From Bacteroidales bacterium (GTDB lineage: Bacteria; Bacteroidota; Bacteroidia; Bacteroidales; GCA-2748055): 64,000 nt of DNA. Positions 27,142 to 35,900 of this stretch are shown piece by piece. Each line of letters starts with the position of its first letter. Position 1 is the stretch's first letter. The stretch spans positions 62,001 to 126,000 of the forward strand of contig JARGFP010000008.1 of the NCBI GenBank assembly GCA_029210585.1, given 5' to 3'. Both the position numbers and the translations under genes were made by a program. Under the pieces are notes generated by a model. It saw nothing but the letters and a program-made list of their open reading frames with translations, made no database searches and had not been told where the DNA came from.

Positions 27142-27606
27142 CGGCTTGTATTCAGACCAACAAAAATATAATCTTTTTTAGTTTTTCGTACATTTACAGC
27201 ACAAAGACCCGGTGAATGCTTTATTCTGTGTCTCAATTCTTTGCTGCTGACTTATATATATACGCTGATGTGCATGCTGTATCCCTATGCACTGACCGGT
27301 ATCGTGTGCATGCCGGTGATGTAATTACCTGTCACAAGGAAGCGGTGAATTCGGGACATAACTTCATACAGACAGGCAGTCCGGTTGGAAACAGTCCGTA
27401 CACATTGACAATAGCCGGTAATTTCCCTGAAAAAACAACCCATAAAATGTATCATTCTTCCAGGAAATACGTTAGAAGAATGGGTGGAGATGCAGCAAGT
27501 ACTGAAAGAGGAAAAAAGGAAAGTCAGGGTTCCCGGTAAAACACCAGGAACCCGGAACATCCGGTGAATTGAAAATAATTCCAGTAAAACCAATTGAACT
27601 GAACCC
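27142..27606. other. intergenic region, no gene recognised
   Basis: 465 bp between the divergent carbamoyltransferase remnant and the PhoD-like gene. Short open frames exist, including one of 107 codons at 27216-27539 on the plus strand, but their composition is cysteine/histidine/tyrosine-rich with no domain pattern, and I do not regard them as genes. A GGTTCC/GGAACC inverted pair lies near 27520-27550. No repeat family or RNA gene was recognised. Confidence 0.4.
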
Positions 27607-30318
27607 ATGAAAATAACTGTCCAACTCATCATTGCCGCAACAATCCTGATCTTAACATTCTCATCATGTGACCGCACTGGCACCAGGTACACGAGTGCAT
27701 GGGAACACCAGCCCGACCGTGTTTGGGCCGGACCTGAATTTTGGGCCAACCGGATGCAGGACTGGCGCATTGAGGACGGAAAACTGAAATGTATGAACAC
27801 CTCGCTGGGGTTACGGACCGTCCACCTGCTCACCCACCAGGTGGGAGACCAAAACGGAAAACTCGAAATTGATCTTTTCCTGGGGCTCGACCAACTGGCA
27901 ACCAGGCAGGGCAGTGAAGGATGGGCAGGTATCCTGGTTGGTGCCGGAGAAGGAACAATGGACTACAGGGGAAGTGCACTGATCCACCATTCACCAGGAA
28001 AAGGAGGAGGCATCATCATTGCTGTAAATGAAAACGGCCAGGTGGTTTTCCTCGACAATACCAATAACCGGGAACTGATCGGGTCCATGCAGCAGCTCCC
28101 CGAACAGGACTATCCCGATAGCCTGATCCTGACCGTTGATATCTACCTGAATGAAGACAGTACCTACACGATCTCGGCTTCGGCGGTGGACCAGCACACC
28201 AGGGACGAGGTCAGCCACAACAACCTCACCAAAATATCGCCGGAAAGGCTGCAGGGAAATATCGCCCTTGCAGCCAATCATATTGAAAAGGGGCTTGCGG
28301 GACCCGGCTACTGGTTCGGGAAACTGAACATGAAAGGCGATGCACTGGTTGAAAACAGCCACCAGAGGTTCGGACCTGTCATGGGTACAATGCATACCCT
28401 CAGTGATGGTGTGCTGAAGCTTACTGTCCAGATGCCCCCGATTGGTGAAGAAGACCAATCATATGTGCGGATGTGGTTGCGCAGGAAAGGTGAACGGTCA
28501 TGGACAGAGAGCGACTCCGTCGTTATCGACCGGGATGCCTTCATCGCACCGGTACGGTTTGATAACTGGCGGGATGACCTGGAGCAGGAATACCGGTTGG
28601 CATACAGGATCCCTGATCATAAGGGCAGGATGCGCACCTACTATTACACAGGCGTGATCAAACCCGAACCGGTGGACAAGGAGGAACTCGTTGTTGGAGC
28701 ATTTGCATGTATCTCTCATATGGAAGGCAACATCAATGGCCAGAACTGTGATTATCCCGACCGGTTGTGGTTCCCACACCAATCGTTTGTGCAATCGGTC
28801 ACAGCACAGAAGCCTGATATACTGTTTTTTACAGGTGATCAGATTTACGAAGGCCGGCCTACCCCTCCCGACATGTCCACCCCGGAAAATACGGAACTGG
28901 ACTATCTCTATAAATGGTATATGTTTCTTTGGTCAACCGGGGAATTAATGCGGAATACACCGACCGTTTGTATGCTCGACGACCACGACGTTTACCATGG
29001 CAATATCTGGGGAGCCGGCGGTAAGGCTGCACCTGCATACCCTGAAGACTCCATTTACCCGGATCACTACCAGGGTCTTGAATCACACTGGCAACAGGAC
29101 CAGGGCGGCTACAAGCTGCGTCCTTCCTCTGTGAATATGATCCAGAAGACCCAGACCAGCCACCTCCCCGATCCCTATGATCCTTCTCCCGTAAAGCAGG
29201 GTATCGAGGTTTATTACACAGACCTGAATTACGGAAGGATCAGTTTTGCTATCCTGGAAGTCCGCAAATTCAAATCTCCCCCCTCTGTGATGCTTCCGGA
29301 TGCCAGGGTCGTCAACGGCTTTGCGCAAAACCCGTGGATCAGCGGAAGAAGGCTGGACGATTCTGAAGCAAAACTGCTGGGCGACAGGCAACTGGCTTTC
29401 CTTGAGGACTGGACCTCTGACTGGGAAGGGACAGATATGAAGGCCGTGGTCAGCCAGACGATTTTCGCCAACCTGTCGACCTACCCGGATACTTTCCGGA
29501 CAGATGCAGGAACACCCAGTCTGGATGCTCCTCCCCCCGGAGTTATTCCGGAAGGATACAGGGTTGCCAAGGATATGGACTCAAACGGATGGCCCCAGAC
29601 CGGAAGGAACAAGGCATTGAAGGTGATCAGGAAAGGATTTGCCCCGATCATTGCGGGCGATCAGCACCTTGGATCGCTGATCCATATGGGAACAGACAGA
29701 TGGGAGGACGCCAGCTATTCATTTTGTGTACCTGCCATCGGAAACCTCTGGCCGCGCAGGTGGTTTCCGCAGGAACCGGGACTGGATCACCAGGAGGGCA
29801 TGCCACCTTATACCGGCAAGTATTTCGACGGCTTCGGCAACAGGATGACCGTCTGGGCAGTTGCAAACCCGGTTGAAACAGATAAAGAACCAGCTGCATT
29901 GTACAATCGTGCCGTTGGTTACGGGATCATCAGGTTCAATAAGCCAGCCGGCGAGATCACGTTCGAAAACTGGCGCAGGGATGCCGACCCGACCCGGGGA
30001 GCAGAAGACATGTTCCCGGGATGGCCAAAAACCATTTCCATGCTGGACAATTACAGCCAAACCGTCCGTACCTGGCTTCCCAATTATGTCGTGGAAGGAC
30101 TTGACAAGCATCCTGTCTTCCAAATAATCGACCCTGACACCGGGGAGACCGTGTATACCGTAAGGGTGCCTGGCAACAGCTACCAACCGGGAGTATTTAC
30201 CTATGGAGGGACCTATACCGTCAGGATCGGGGATCCGGATACTGATAATTTCCAGGTTTTTGAAGAAGTACAGGCAAGATATACCAAGAATGAGACACCG
30301 GTGATCGTCACATTTTAG
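27607..30318 (+). CDS. PhoD-like metallophosphodiesterase lipoprotein
   Basis: A 903-residue exported lipoprotein; the signal peptide ends in LTFSSC with the lipidated Cys at residue ~21. Residues ~40-230 look like a concanavalin/LamG-type beta-sandwich. The C-terminal half is a PhoD-family metallophosphoesterase: ILFFTGDQIYEG, LDDHDVYHGN and IIAGDQHLGS are metal-ligand blocks. A short C-terminal beta-domain follows. PhoD enzymes hydrolyse phosphodiesters such as teichoic acids, phospholipids or other organic phosphates at the cell surface. The extra N-terminal sandwich may bind a carbohydrate substrate. It stands alone; no phosphate-regulon site was noticed. Confidence 0.85.
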   Translation: MKITVQLIIAATILILTFSSCDRTGTRYTSAWEHQPDRVWAGPEFWANRMQDWRIEDGKLKCMNTSLGLRTVHLLTHQVGDQNGKLEIDLFLGLDQLATRQGSEGWAGILVGAGEGTMDYRGSALIHHSPGKGGGIIIAVNENGQVVFLDNTNNRELIGSMQQLPEQDYPDSLILTVDIYLNEDSTYTISASAVDQHTRDEVSHNNLTKISPERLQGNIALAANHIEKGLAGPGYWFGKLNMKGDALVENSHQRFGPVMGTMHTLSDGVLKLTVQMPPIGEEDQSYVRMWLRRKGERSWTESDSVVIDRDAFIAPVRFDNWRDDLEQEYRLAYRIPDHKGRMRTYYYTGVIKPEPVDKEELVVGAFACISHMEGNINGQNCDYPDRLWFPHQSFVQSVTAQKPDILFFTGDQIYEGRPTPPDMSTPENTELDYLYKWYMFLWSTGELMRNTPTVCMLDDHDVYHGNIWGAGGKAAPAYPEDSIYPDHYQGLESHWQQDQGGYKLRPSSVNMIQKTQTSHLPDPYDPSPVKQGIEVYYTDLNYGRISFAILEVRKFKSPPSVMLPDARVVNGFAQNPWISGRRLDDSEAKLLGDRQLAFLEDWTSDWEGTDMKAVVSQTIFANLSTYPDTFRTDAGTPSLDAPPPGVIPEGYRVAKDMDSNGWPQTGRNKALKVIRKGFAPIIAGDQHLGSLIHMGTDRWEDASYSFCVPAIGNLWPRRWFPQEPGLDHQEGMPPYTGKYFDGFGNRMTVWAVANPVETDKEPAALYNRAVGYGIIRFNKPAGEITFENWRRDADPTRGAEDMFPGWPKTISMLDNYSQTVRTWLPNYVVEGLDKHPVFQIIDPDTGETVYTVRVPGNSYQPGVFTYGGTYTVRIGDPDTDNFQVFEEVQARYTKNETPVIVTF

Positions 30319-30416
30319 ACTGCTGTCACCCGGTTTCACTACCTGCACCGCGACCGGAATACGAACTGACCGGATTACCTAAGCAAGGCTCATGTTGTAA
30401 TATATGGTTGACTGTA

Positions 30417-30683
30417 TCAGTTCAGCGACCAACGATTCACGGCTTCATTCCAAATTCCGGATAACTCCTTTTTTACTGTTTCCGGGGTGATTACTTCATT
30501 CCGGAACAGCATACTTACGGGCCATTCGGACCTTCTATTGACCAAAGACACAACATTCCCAACCACACAGCTGCCTGCTGAAACAATACCTTTTACCGCA
30601 CCACGTTCCCTGGCAAGCTTTTGCACTGTGTAACAGGGTGCACTGCAACCTAACCTGCTGCACTGCACCACGTTCCCTGGCAA
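30417..30683 (-). pseudogene. unrecognised protein fragment bordered by a direct repeat
   Basis: A minus-strand frame of 88 codons whose last ~70 residues (from TVQKLARERGAVKG to AVNRWSLN) look like a genuine folded-protein C-terminus, with ordered hydrophobic and charged spacing. The first ~18 residues are encoded by repeated DNA: the 38-bp repeat that encodes VQKLARERGA occurs twice. I could not assign a family. Either it is the C-terminal remnant of a larger gene cut at the repeat, or a small ORF. Confidence is low. Confidence 0.35.
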
Positions 30684-30702
30684 GCTTTTGCACTGTGTAA
30701 CA
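30598..30702. repeat. 38-bp direct repeat, two copies, 67-bp period
   Basis: The same 38-bp sequence (starting GCACCACGTTCCCTGGCAAG and ending GTGTAACA) occurs at 30598-30635 and 30665-30702 with a 29-bp spacer. The left copy is part of the minus-strand fragment; the right copy abuts the outer-membrane-protein tail. Two copies are not a CRISPR array. The arrangement looks like a partial tandem duplication at a rearrangement boundary, or an assembly artefact. Confidence 0.85.
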
Positions 30703-30824
30703 TTGGACTGTCAGTATCGAAAGAAATCCAGATCACCGAAAAATTTGCATTGCCCCTGAGCGGGTCTATGATATGGAATCCTGACAGGGAGCAATATTAC
30801 GTGGTTGCAGGCATATCATTCTAA
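30699..30824 (+). pseudogene. C-terminal tail of an outer-membrane beta-barrel protein
   Basis: From about 30699 the plus strand reads roughly 41 residues, NIGLSVSKEIQITEKF then SGSMIWNPDREQYY and a final GISF before TAA. Alternating hydrophobic strands and a terminal Phe are typical of a beta-barrel C-terminal strand. There is no start codon, and the sequence before it is the 38-bp repeat, so the body of the gene is absent. It ends 30 bp before the PII gene. The intact ancestor may have been part of the ammonium-assimilation operon, but that is inference. Confidence 0.6.
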
Positions 30825-30854
30825 GCAGATCATTAACAGAAAAAACAATACACA

Positions 30855-31202
30855 ATGAAAAAGATAGAAGCGATTATCCGGAAAACCAAGTTTGAGGAGG
30901 TGAAAGACGCTCTTCATGACAATGGCATTGAGTTTTTCTCATTCTGGGATGCAAGGGGCGTGGGAATGGCACGCCAGAGCAGGGTCTACCGTGGTGTAGC
31001 CTATGACACAAGCACCATTGAAAGGATTTACCTTTCTATTGTAGTCAGGGACATCAACCTGCAAAAAACCATCGACACCATCACAGCGTCGGCCCGAACC
31101 GGGGAAGTGGGAGACGGGAAAATATTTATCTCCAACATTCATGAGAGCATACGGATCAGGACCGGGGAAGCGGGAGATGAATCACTGTATATCAAGGACT
31201 AA
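30855..31202 (+). CDS. glnK: PII nitrogen regulatory protein
   Basis: A 115-residue PII signal transducer, which binds ATP/ADP and 2-oxoglutarate and blocks the partner ammonium channel when nitrogen is plentiful. MKKIEAIIRKTKFEEVKDAL opens the fold. VYRGVAY contains Tyr50, equivalent to the uridylylated Tyr51 of E. coli GlnB, though the T-loop flanks (ARQSR before, DTSTIER after) are divergent. GDGKIFISNI and IRIRTGEAGDES are the B- and C-loops. Placement 24 bp before amt is the classic glnK-amtB pairing. Its own promoter region is occupied by an outer-membrane-protein remnant, so present-day expression signals are unclear. Confidence 0.93.
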   Translation: MKKIEAIIRKTKFEEVKDALHDNGIEFFSFWDARGVGMARQSRVYRGVAYDTSTIERIYLSIVVRDINLQKTIDTITASARTGEVGDGKIFISNIHESIRIRTGEAGDESLYIKD

Positions 31203-31226
31203 TTGTAAACAATAAATAACTAGATC

Positions 31227-32444
31227 ATGGAAGGATTAACAATTTCTATAGATACCATTTGGATCCTGGTTGCCGCGGCCCTGGTGATGTTCATGCAGCC
31301 CGGTTTTGCCCTGGTTGAATCAGGATTCACGAGGTCCAAGAACACGGCGAACATTTTAATGAAAAACCTGATGGACTTTTCCATCGGATCCATGGGCTTC
31401 TGGCTGATCGGGTATACCATCATGTACGGTGAAGATGTCGGAGGGTTCATCGGGAAGATGTCCTTATTCTTTAACAGTGATGCCATCAACGGGGTGCCCG
31501 ACAAGGCCTCACTGATGTTCCAGACAGTCTTTGCGGCTACAGCGGCTACGATCGTTTCGGGAGCCGTGGCTGAGCGGACCAAATTTTCAGCATACCTGAT
31601 TTTCAGCGTGGCGATCACAGTGATCATCTATCCCATATCAGGACACTGGGTATGGGGAGGCGGATGGCTCTCTGAGCTTGGATTCCACGATTTCGCCGGA
31701 TCCACAGTGGTCCACTCTGTGGGTGCCTGGGTCGGCCTCATTGGCGCAGCAATGGTTGGCCCCCGCCTGGGCAAATACGGCAAAGCAGGCGAACCCAAAG
31801 CGATCCCCGGATCCAACCTGGCGCTGGGCGCGCTGGGTGTATTCATCCTCTGGTTCGGCTGGTTCGGATTCAACCCCGGTTCACAGCTGGCTGCTGCGGG
31901 TGAAGAGAATGCGGTCGCCATTTCGCACATCTTTATCACCACCAACCTGGCTGCTGCTGCCGGTGCAGTTACTGCCATGTTTGTTACCTGGATGAAATAC
32001 AAGCGGCCCGGCCTGTCCATTACCCTGAACGGCGCACTTGCCGGATTGGTTGCCATAACGGCAGGTTGTGATATTGTCAGTCCGGGTGGCGCAGTCCTCA
32101 TCGGCATCATCGCAGGTGTGATTTTGGTATTCGGAGTGGCATTCATCGACAGGGTGCTGAAAGTGGATGATCCCGTGGGTGCAGTATCTGTACACGGACT
32201 CAGCGGAGCTGCAGGCACACTTCTTGTCGGACTATTCAGCACCACCGAAGGTCTCTTCTATGGCGGCGGAACCACACTCCTGGGCATCCAGGCCATTGGT
32301 GTCCTCGCTGTGGCAGCATGGGCCATGGGCCTCGGTTTTATCCTGTTCTTTATCCTGAAGAAAACGATCGGGATTCGCGTCAGCAGGCGGGTTGAAGAAG
32401 AAGGCCTGGATGTATACGAACATGGTGAATCCGCTTTCAATTAA
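31227..32444 (+). CDS. amt: ammonium transporter (Amt family)
   Basis: A 405-residue inner-membrane ammonium channel with 11 predicted helices. ALVMFMQPGFALVESGFTRS is the typical first helix and GFALVE signature. The conserved Asp and His residues lie in FHDFAGSTVVHSVGAW, and VHGLSGAAGTLLVG carries the second pore His. The N-terminus starts directly with the first helix, without an obvious signal peptide. It follows glnK by 24 bp and ends just before a strong terminator hairpin. With PII and glutamate synthase downstream it brings ammonium into the GS-GOGAT route; glutamine synthetase itself is not in the window. Confidence 0.95.
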   Translation: MEGLTISIDTIWILVAAALVMFMQPGFALVESGFTRSKNTANILMKNLMDFSIGSMGFWLIGYTIMYGEDVGGFIGKMSLFFNSDAINGVPDKASLMFQTVFAATAATIVSGAVAERTKFSAYLIFSVAITVIIYPISGHWVWGGGWLSELGFHDFAGSTVVHSVGAWVGLIGAAMVGPRLGKYGKAGEPKAIPGSNLALGALGVFILWFGWFGFNPGSQLAAAGEENAVAISHIFITTNLAAAAGAVTAMFVTWMKYKRPGLSITLNGALAGLVAITAGCDIVSPGGAVLIGIIAGVILVFGVAFIDRVLKVDDPVGAVSVHGLSGAAGTLLVGLFSTTEGLFYGGGTTLLGIQAIGVLAVAAWAMGLGFILFFILKKTIGIRVSRRVEEEGLDVYEHGESAFN

Positions 32445-32486
32445 TACCTCCTTCACGCACTTTTATATAAATGGTTAGTTTGAGAG

Positions 32487-32515
32487 GCGGTATCGGAAAC
32501 GGCACCGCTTTTTTA
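32487..32515 (+). terminator. intrinsic terminator after amt
   Basis: GCGGT (32487-32491) pairs with ACCGC (32504-32508); the stem continues inward around a GAAA tetraloop with one mismatch. Six T residues follow (32509-32514). It lies about 40 bp after the amt stop codon and should end the glnK-amt transcript before the glutamate synthase promoter. Confidence 0.8.
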
Positions 32516-32806
32516 TTGCCATGCTCCGGTCTTTTGCACAGTGCCCTGTTCACATCATACAGAGCTTTGCCGTATTGCAGCTGGTGTGAGACAGACTTTT
32601 TCAACAGACCTTAAGTAATTCAGGGCGGCACCTGTATAATGAATGCCCTTTTGCATGTTCAATTCCGAAAAATGCCTAATAAACAGGAAGTTCCTGCAAG
32701 GATACCGACCCGGTTCAAAGGCCAATTTTTTGTCGTTTATCTTTCAGTTTTTAAGTTTTGAAGCATAAAAAGGTGTTAATTTATAATTATTAAGCATTTT
32801 ACACTT

Positions 32807-32836
32807 TTGATTCGTAATTATTAATAATTATCTTTG
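32807..32836 (+). promoter_or_regulatory. Bacteroidota promoter for glutamate synthase
   Basis: TTG at 32807-32809 and a perfect -7 box TATCTTTG at 32829-32836 are separated by exactly 19 bp, matching the Bacteroidota sigma-ABfr consensus. The surrounding DNA is very AT-rich. Transcription would begin around 32843, giving a leader of about 150 nt before gltB. Confidence 0.75.
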
Positions 32837-32842
32837 CAACGC

Positions 32843-32914
32843 ATGACGAAAACAAAACACGATACTGCCAATCATCTGATAAGGGTTGTAATGAATATGC
32901 GACAATCCGGATAG
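32843..32914 (+). other. possible short leader ORF before gltB
   Basis: An ATG at or very near the predicted transcription start opens a 23-codon frame ending TAG. It has no upstream ribosome-binding region, so it would have to be leaderless. It is not enriched in Glu or Gln codons, which argues against classical amino-acid attenuation. Listed because it sits between a clear promoter and a clear hairpin. Confidence 0.2.
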
Positions 32915-32937
32915 GAATGGTATAAGTGAATCAAAGC

Positions 32938-32979
32938 AGACCGTTTCCGGAAAAAGACCAGAGGAACGGTCTTCTTTTT
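32938..32979 (+). terminator. terminator-like hairpin in the gltB leader (possible attenuator)
   Basis: AGACCGTTTCC (32938-32948) pairs with GGAACGGTCT (32963-32972) with a single bulged T. The loop is 14 nt, and TTCTTTTTA follows immediately. It lies between the gltB promoter and the gltB start at 32996, so it would end transcription before the gene unless read through. The position suggests conditional termination, though what controls it is not visible. Confidence 0.6.
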
Positions 32980-32995
32980 AATAGGAGAAAAAGAG

Positions 32996-35900
32996 ATGAG
33001 AAGAGAACGCCCAATGCAACAAGGACTGTACAGTCCTGAAATGGAACACGACAATTGCGGAATTGGTTTTGTTGCCCACCTGAAGGGAGAGAAGTCACAT
33101 TCCATCATCCGGCAGGGACTGGAAACTCTGAAGAATATGACACACCGCGGGGCAGAAGGGGCCGACAGCAAAACCGGGGACGGTGCAGGAATCCTGATCC
33201 AGGTCCCCCGCGACTTTTACCTGATGCAGGGGTACGCCATTCCTCATGAAGGACAATTCGGGACCGGGCTGGTGTTTTTCCCGCAGGATAAAAATGCAGC
33301 CAAGGCATGTGAAGACATTCTTTTACAAATCATTGCCGAAGAAGGTGTTGACTTTATTGGCTTCAGGGAAGTGCCCACGGACAATTCAATTCTGGGAGAC
33401 ATCTCGCGCGCTGCGGAACCGGTGATCAGGCAAATCATGTTGGGAGGAAAAGAGCCGAACCAGGATGTACTGGAGCGAAAATTGTATATTATCCGCAAGC
33501 GGGCGGAAAAACAGATCGCATCCTCAGGGATCAGCCAGAAAAACTTTTTCTACCTCCCAAGTCTTTCCACCAAGGTACTGATCTACAAAGGCATGCTTAC
33601 CAGTGAGCAGCTGAGGGAGTATTTCCTGGACCTGCAGGACAAGCGGCTCGAAAGCGCCATTGCACTGGTTCATTCCCGGTTCAGTACCAACACTTTTCCC
33701 AGCTGGGACCTGGCACAGCCGTTCCGCATGCTTGCCCATAACGGGGAGATCAATACAGTGAAAGGCAACCGGTTCTGGATGGCGGCAAGGGAGTCCATCC
33801 TGAAATCGGACAACCTGGGTGACCTGTCGAAGATTTACCCGGTCATTGAACCCGACAAAAGCGATTCCGCATCGCTCGACAATGTACTGGAATTCCTGGT
33901 GATGAGCGGAAAATCGCTGCCCTATGCCATGTCGATCCTCATACCGGAATCGTGGAACGAAAAAAATCCCATTTCCCGCGAACTGAAAGCGTTTTACCAG
34001 TACCATTCCACATTCATGGAACCCTGGGACGGTCCGGCATCGCTCCTGTTCTCCGACGGGCGGTATATCGGGGGAACGCTTGACCGGAACGGATTGCGTC
34101 CTTCCAGGTACGTGATCACCAGGAACGATATCATGGTGATGGGATCCGAAGTTGGTGTGCTGACTTTTCCCCCGGAAGATATCCGGGAGAAGGGACGACT
34201 CCGTCCGGGTAAATTGTTGCTGGTGGATACAAAGGAGGGTACCATCAAATACGACCCTGAAATCAAAAAGGAACTTGCCGGCGAGTATCCTTATATCGAC
34301 TGGATCAAGGAAAACATGGTGAGCCTGGAGAAAATCGAAACGGGCCAGAAAGCACCTGTCGGACTTGGTGAGGCTTACAGTATTTTTGAAAAGACCTTCA
34401 ATTATTCAACGGAAGACATTGAAAAAATCATTCTTCCCATGGCCACCGCAGCAAAGGAACCCACAGGTTCCATGGGGAATGATGCTCCTCCGGCAGTGCT
34501 TTCAGAGAAACCTTACAGGTTGTTCAATTATTTCAAGCAGTTGTTTGCCCAGGTCACCAATCCTGCCATCGACCCGATCAGGGAAGAGCTGGTGATGACC
34601 CTCACCGGTTACCTCGGCTCCACCCAGACCAATTTACTGGAAACCCATCCTGACCATGTCAAACTGGTGAAATTCAAAACACCGGTCGTCTCCAACACCA
34701 CTTTTGAGCTTATCAAACGACTGAGTTATAAAGGATTTGCATCCACCACCATACCCATGCTGTTCAAGGCGTCAGAAGGGGCCGGGGGTCTCGAACGGAT
34801 GGTAGATGAAATTTGCAAGGCTGCTGAGAAAGCAGTGGATGAAGGCAAGAACTATATTATCCTCAGCGATCGTGGGATTTCAGAAGAACAGGCTCCCATC
34901 CCCTCTCTTATGGCAGTATCGGCTGTACATCATCACCTGATCAATACACGGAAGCGTATGCAGATCGATATCGTGGTCGAATCGGCTGAGCCCAGGGAAG
35001 TGATGCATTTTGCCCTGCTATTCGGGTACGGTGCCAGTATCATTAATCCATATATGTGTTTCGCCGCAATCGAAAAGCTGGTGAAGGGAAACAAGATGCA
35101 GATGGATTATGACCGTGCCGAGTGGAACTTCATGCATGCTGTCGAGAAGGGATTGCTGAAAATCCTGTCCAAAATGGGGATCTCCACGCTCAGGAGTTAC
35201 CGTGCCGCCCAGATTTTCGAAGCGGTGGGTATAGATAAAGCTATCATTAACAAATACTTCGAAGGAACCCATTCGCGAATTGGAGGTATTGGCATGGAAG
35301 AACTGACCAGGGAAATCCTGATACCTCATAAGAACGCATACGCCCCGGAGCCGCTTGCTTCGCCCCTTACCGAGGGTATCTATCAATACCGCAAACATGG
35401 CGAACTGCATGCCTGGAATCCCGAATCGATCTCCCTGCTGCAATGGGCCACGCGGAACAATGATTACAGTAAATTCAAGGAATACAGTGCCATTGTTGAC
35501 AGGGATACAAAGTTACCAGGATTCCTGCGGGGAATGCTGGACTACAAAAAGAATCCTATCGCTATCGAAAAAGTGGAACCAGCTGAAAATATCATGAAAA
35601 GGTTCGTTACCGGAGCCATGTCTTACGGATCCATCAGCAGGGAAGCACACGAGGCGCTGGCCATTGCCATGAACAGGATCGGGGGCCGCAGCAACACAGG
35701 TGAAGGAGGTGAGGACCCGGTGCGTTTCAAACCCCTTGAAAATGGCGACAGCGCGAGGAGCAAAATCAAGCAGGTCGCCAGCGGACGTTTCGGTGTTACC
35801 GCGGAATACCTGGTGAATGCCGATGAGATACAGATCAAGATCTCCCAGGGAGCAAAACCCGGAGAAGGGGGCCAGTTGCCGGGCCATAAAGTGGACCAGA

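Noticed and set aside
27216..27539. Plus-strand frame of 107 codons between two genes
   Set aside because: Unusual composition, no motif, no ribosome-binding region; likely random open frame.
30598..30702. Two repeats as a CRISPR array
   Set aside because: Only two copies with one 29-bp spacer, and one copy is part of a coding frame; no cas genes.
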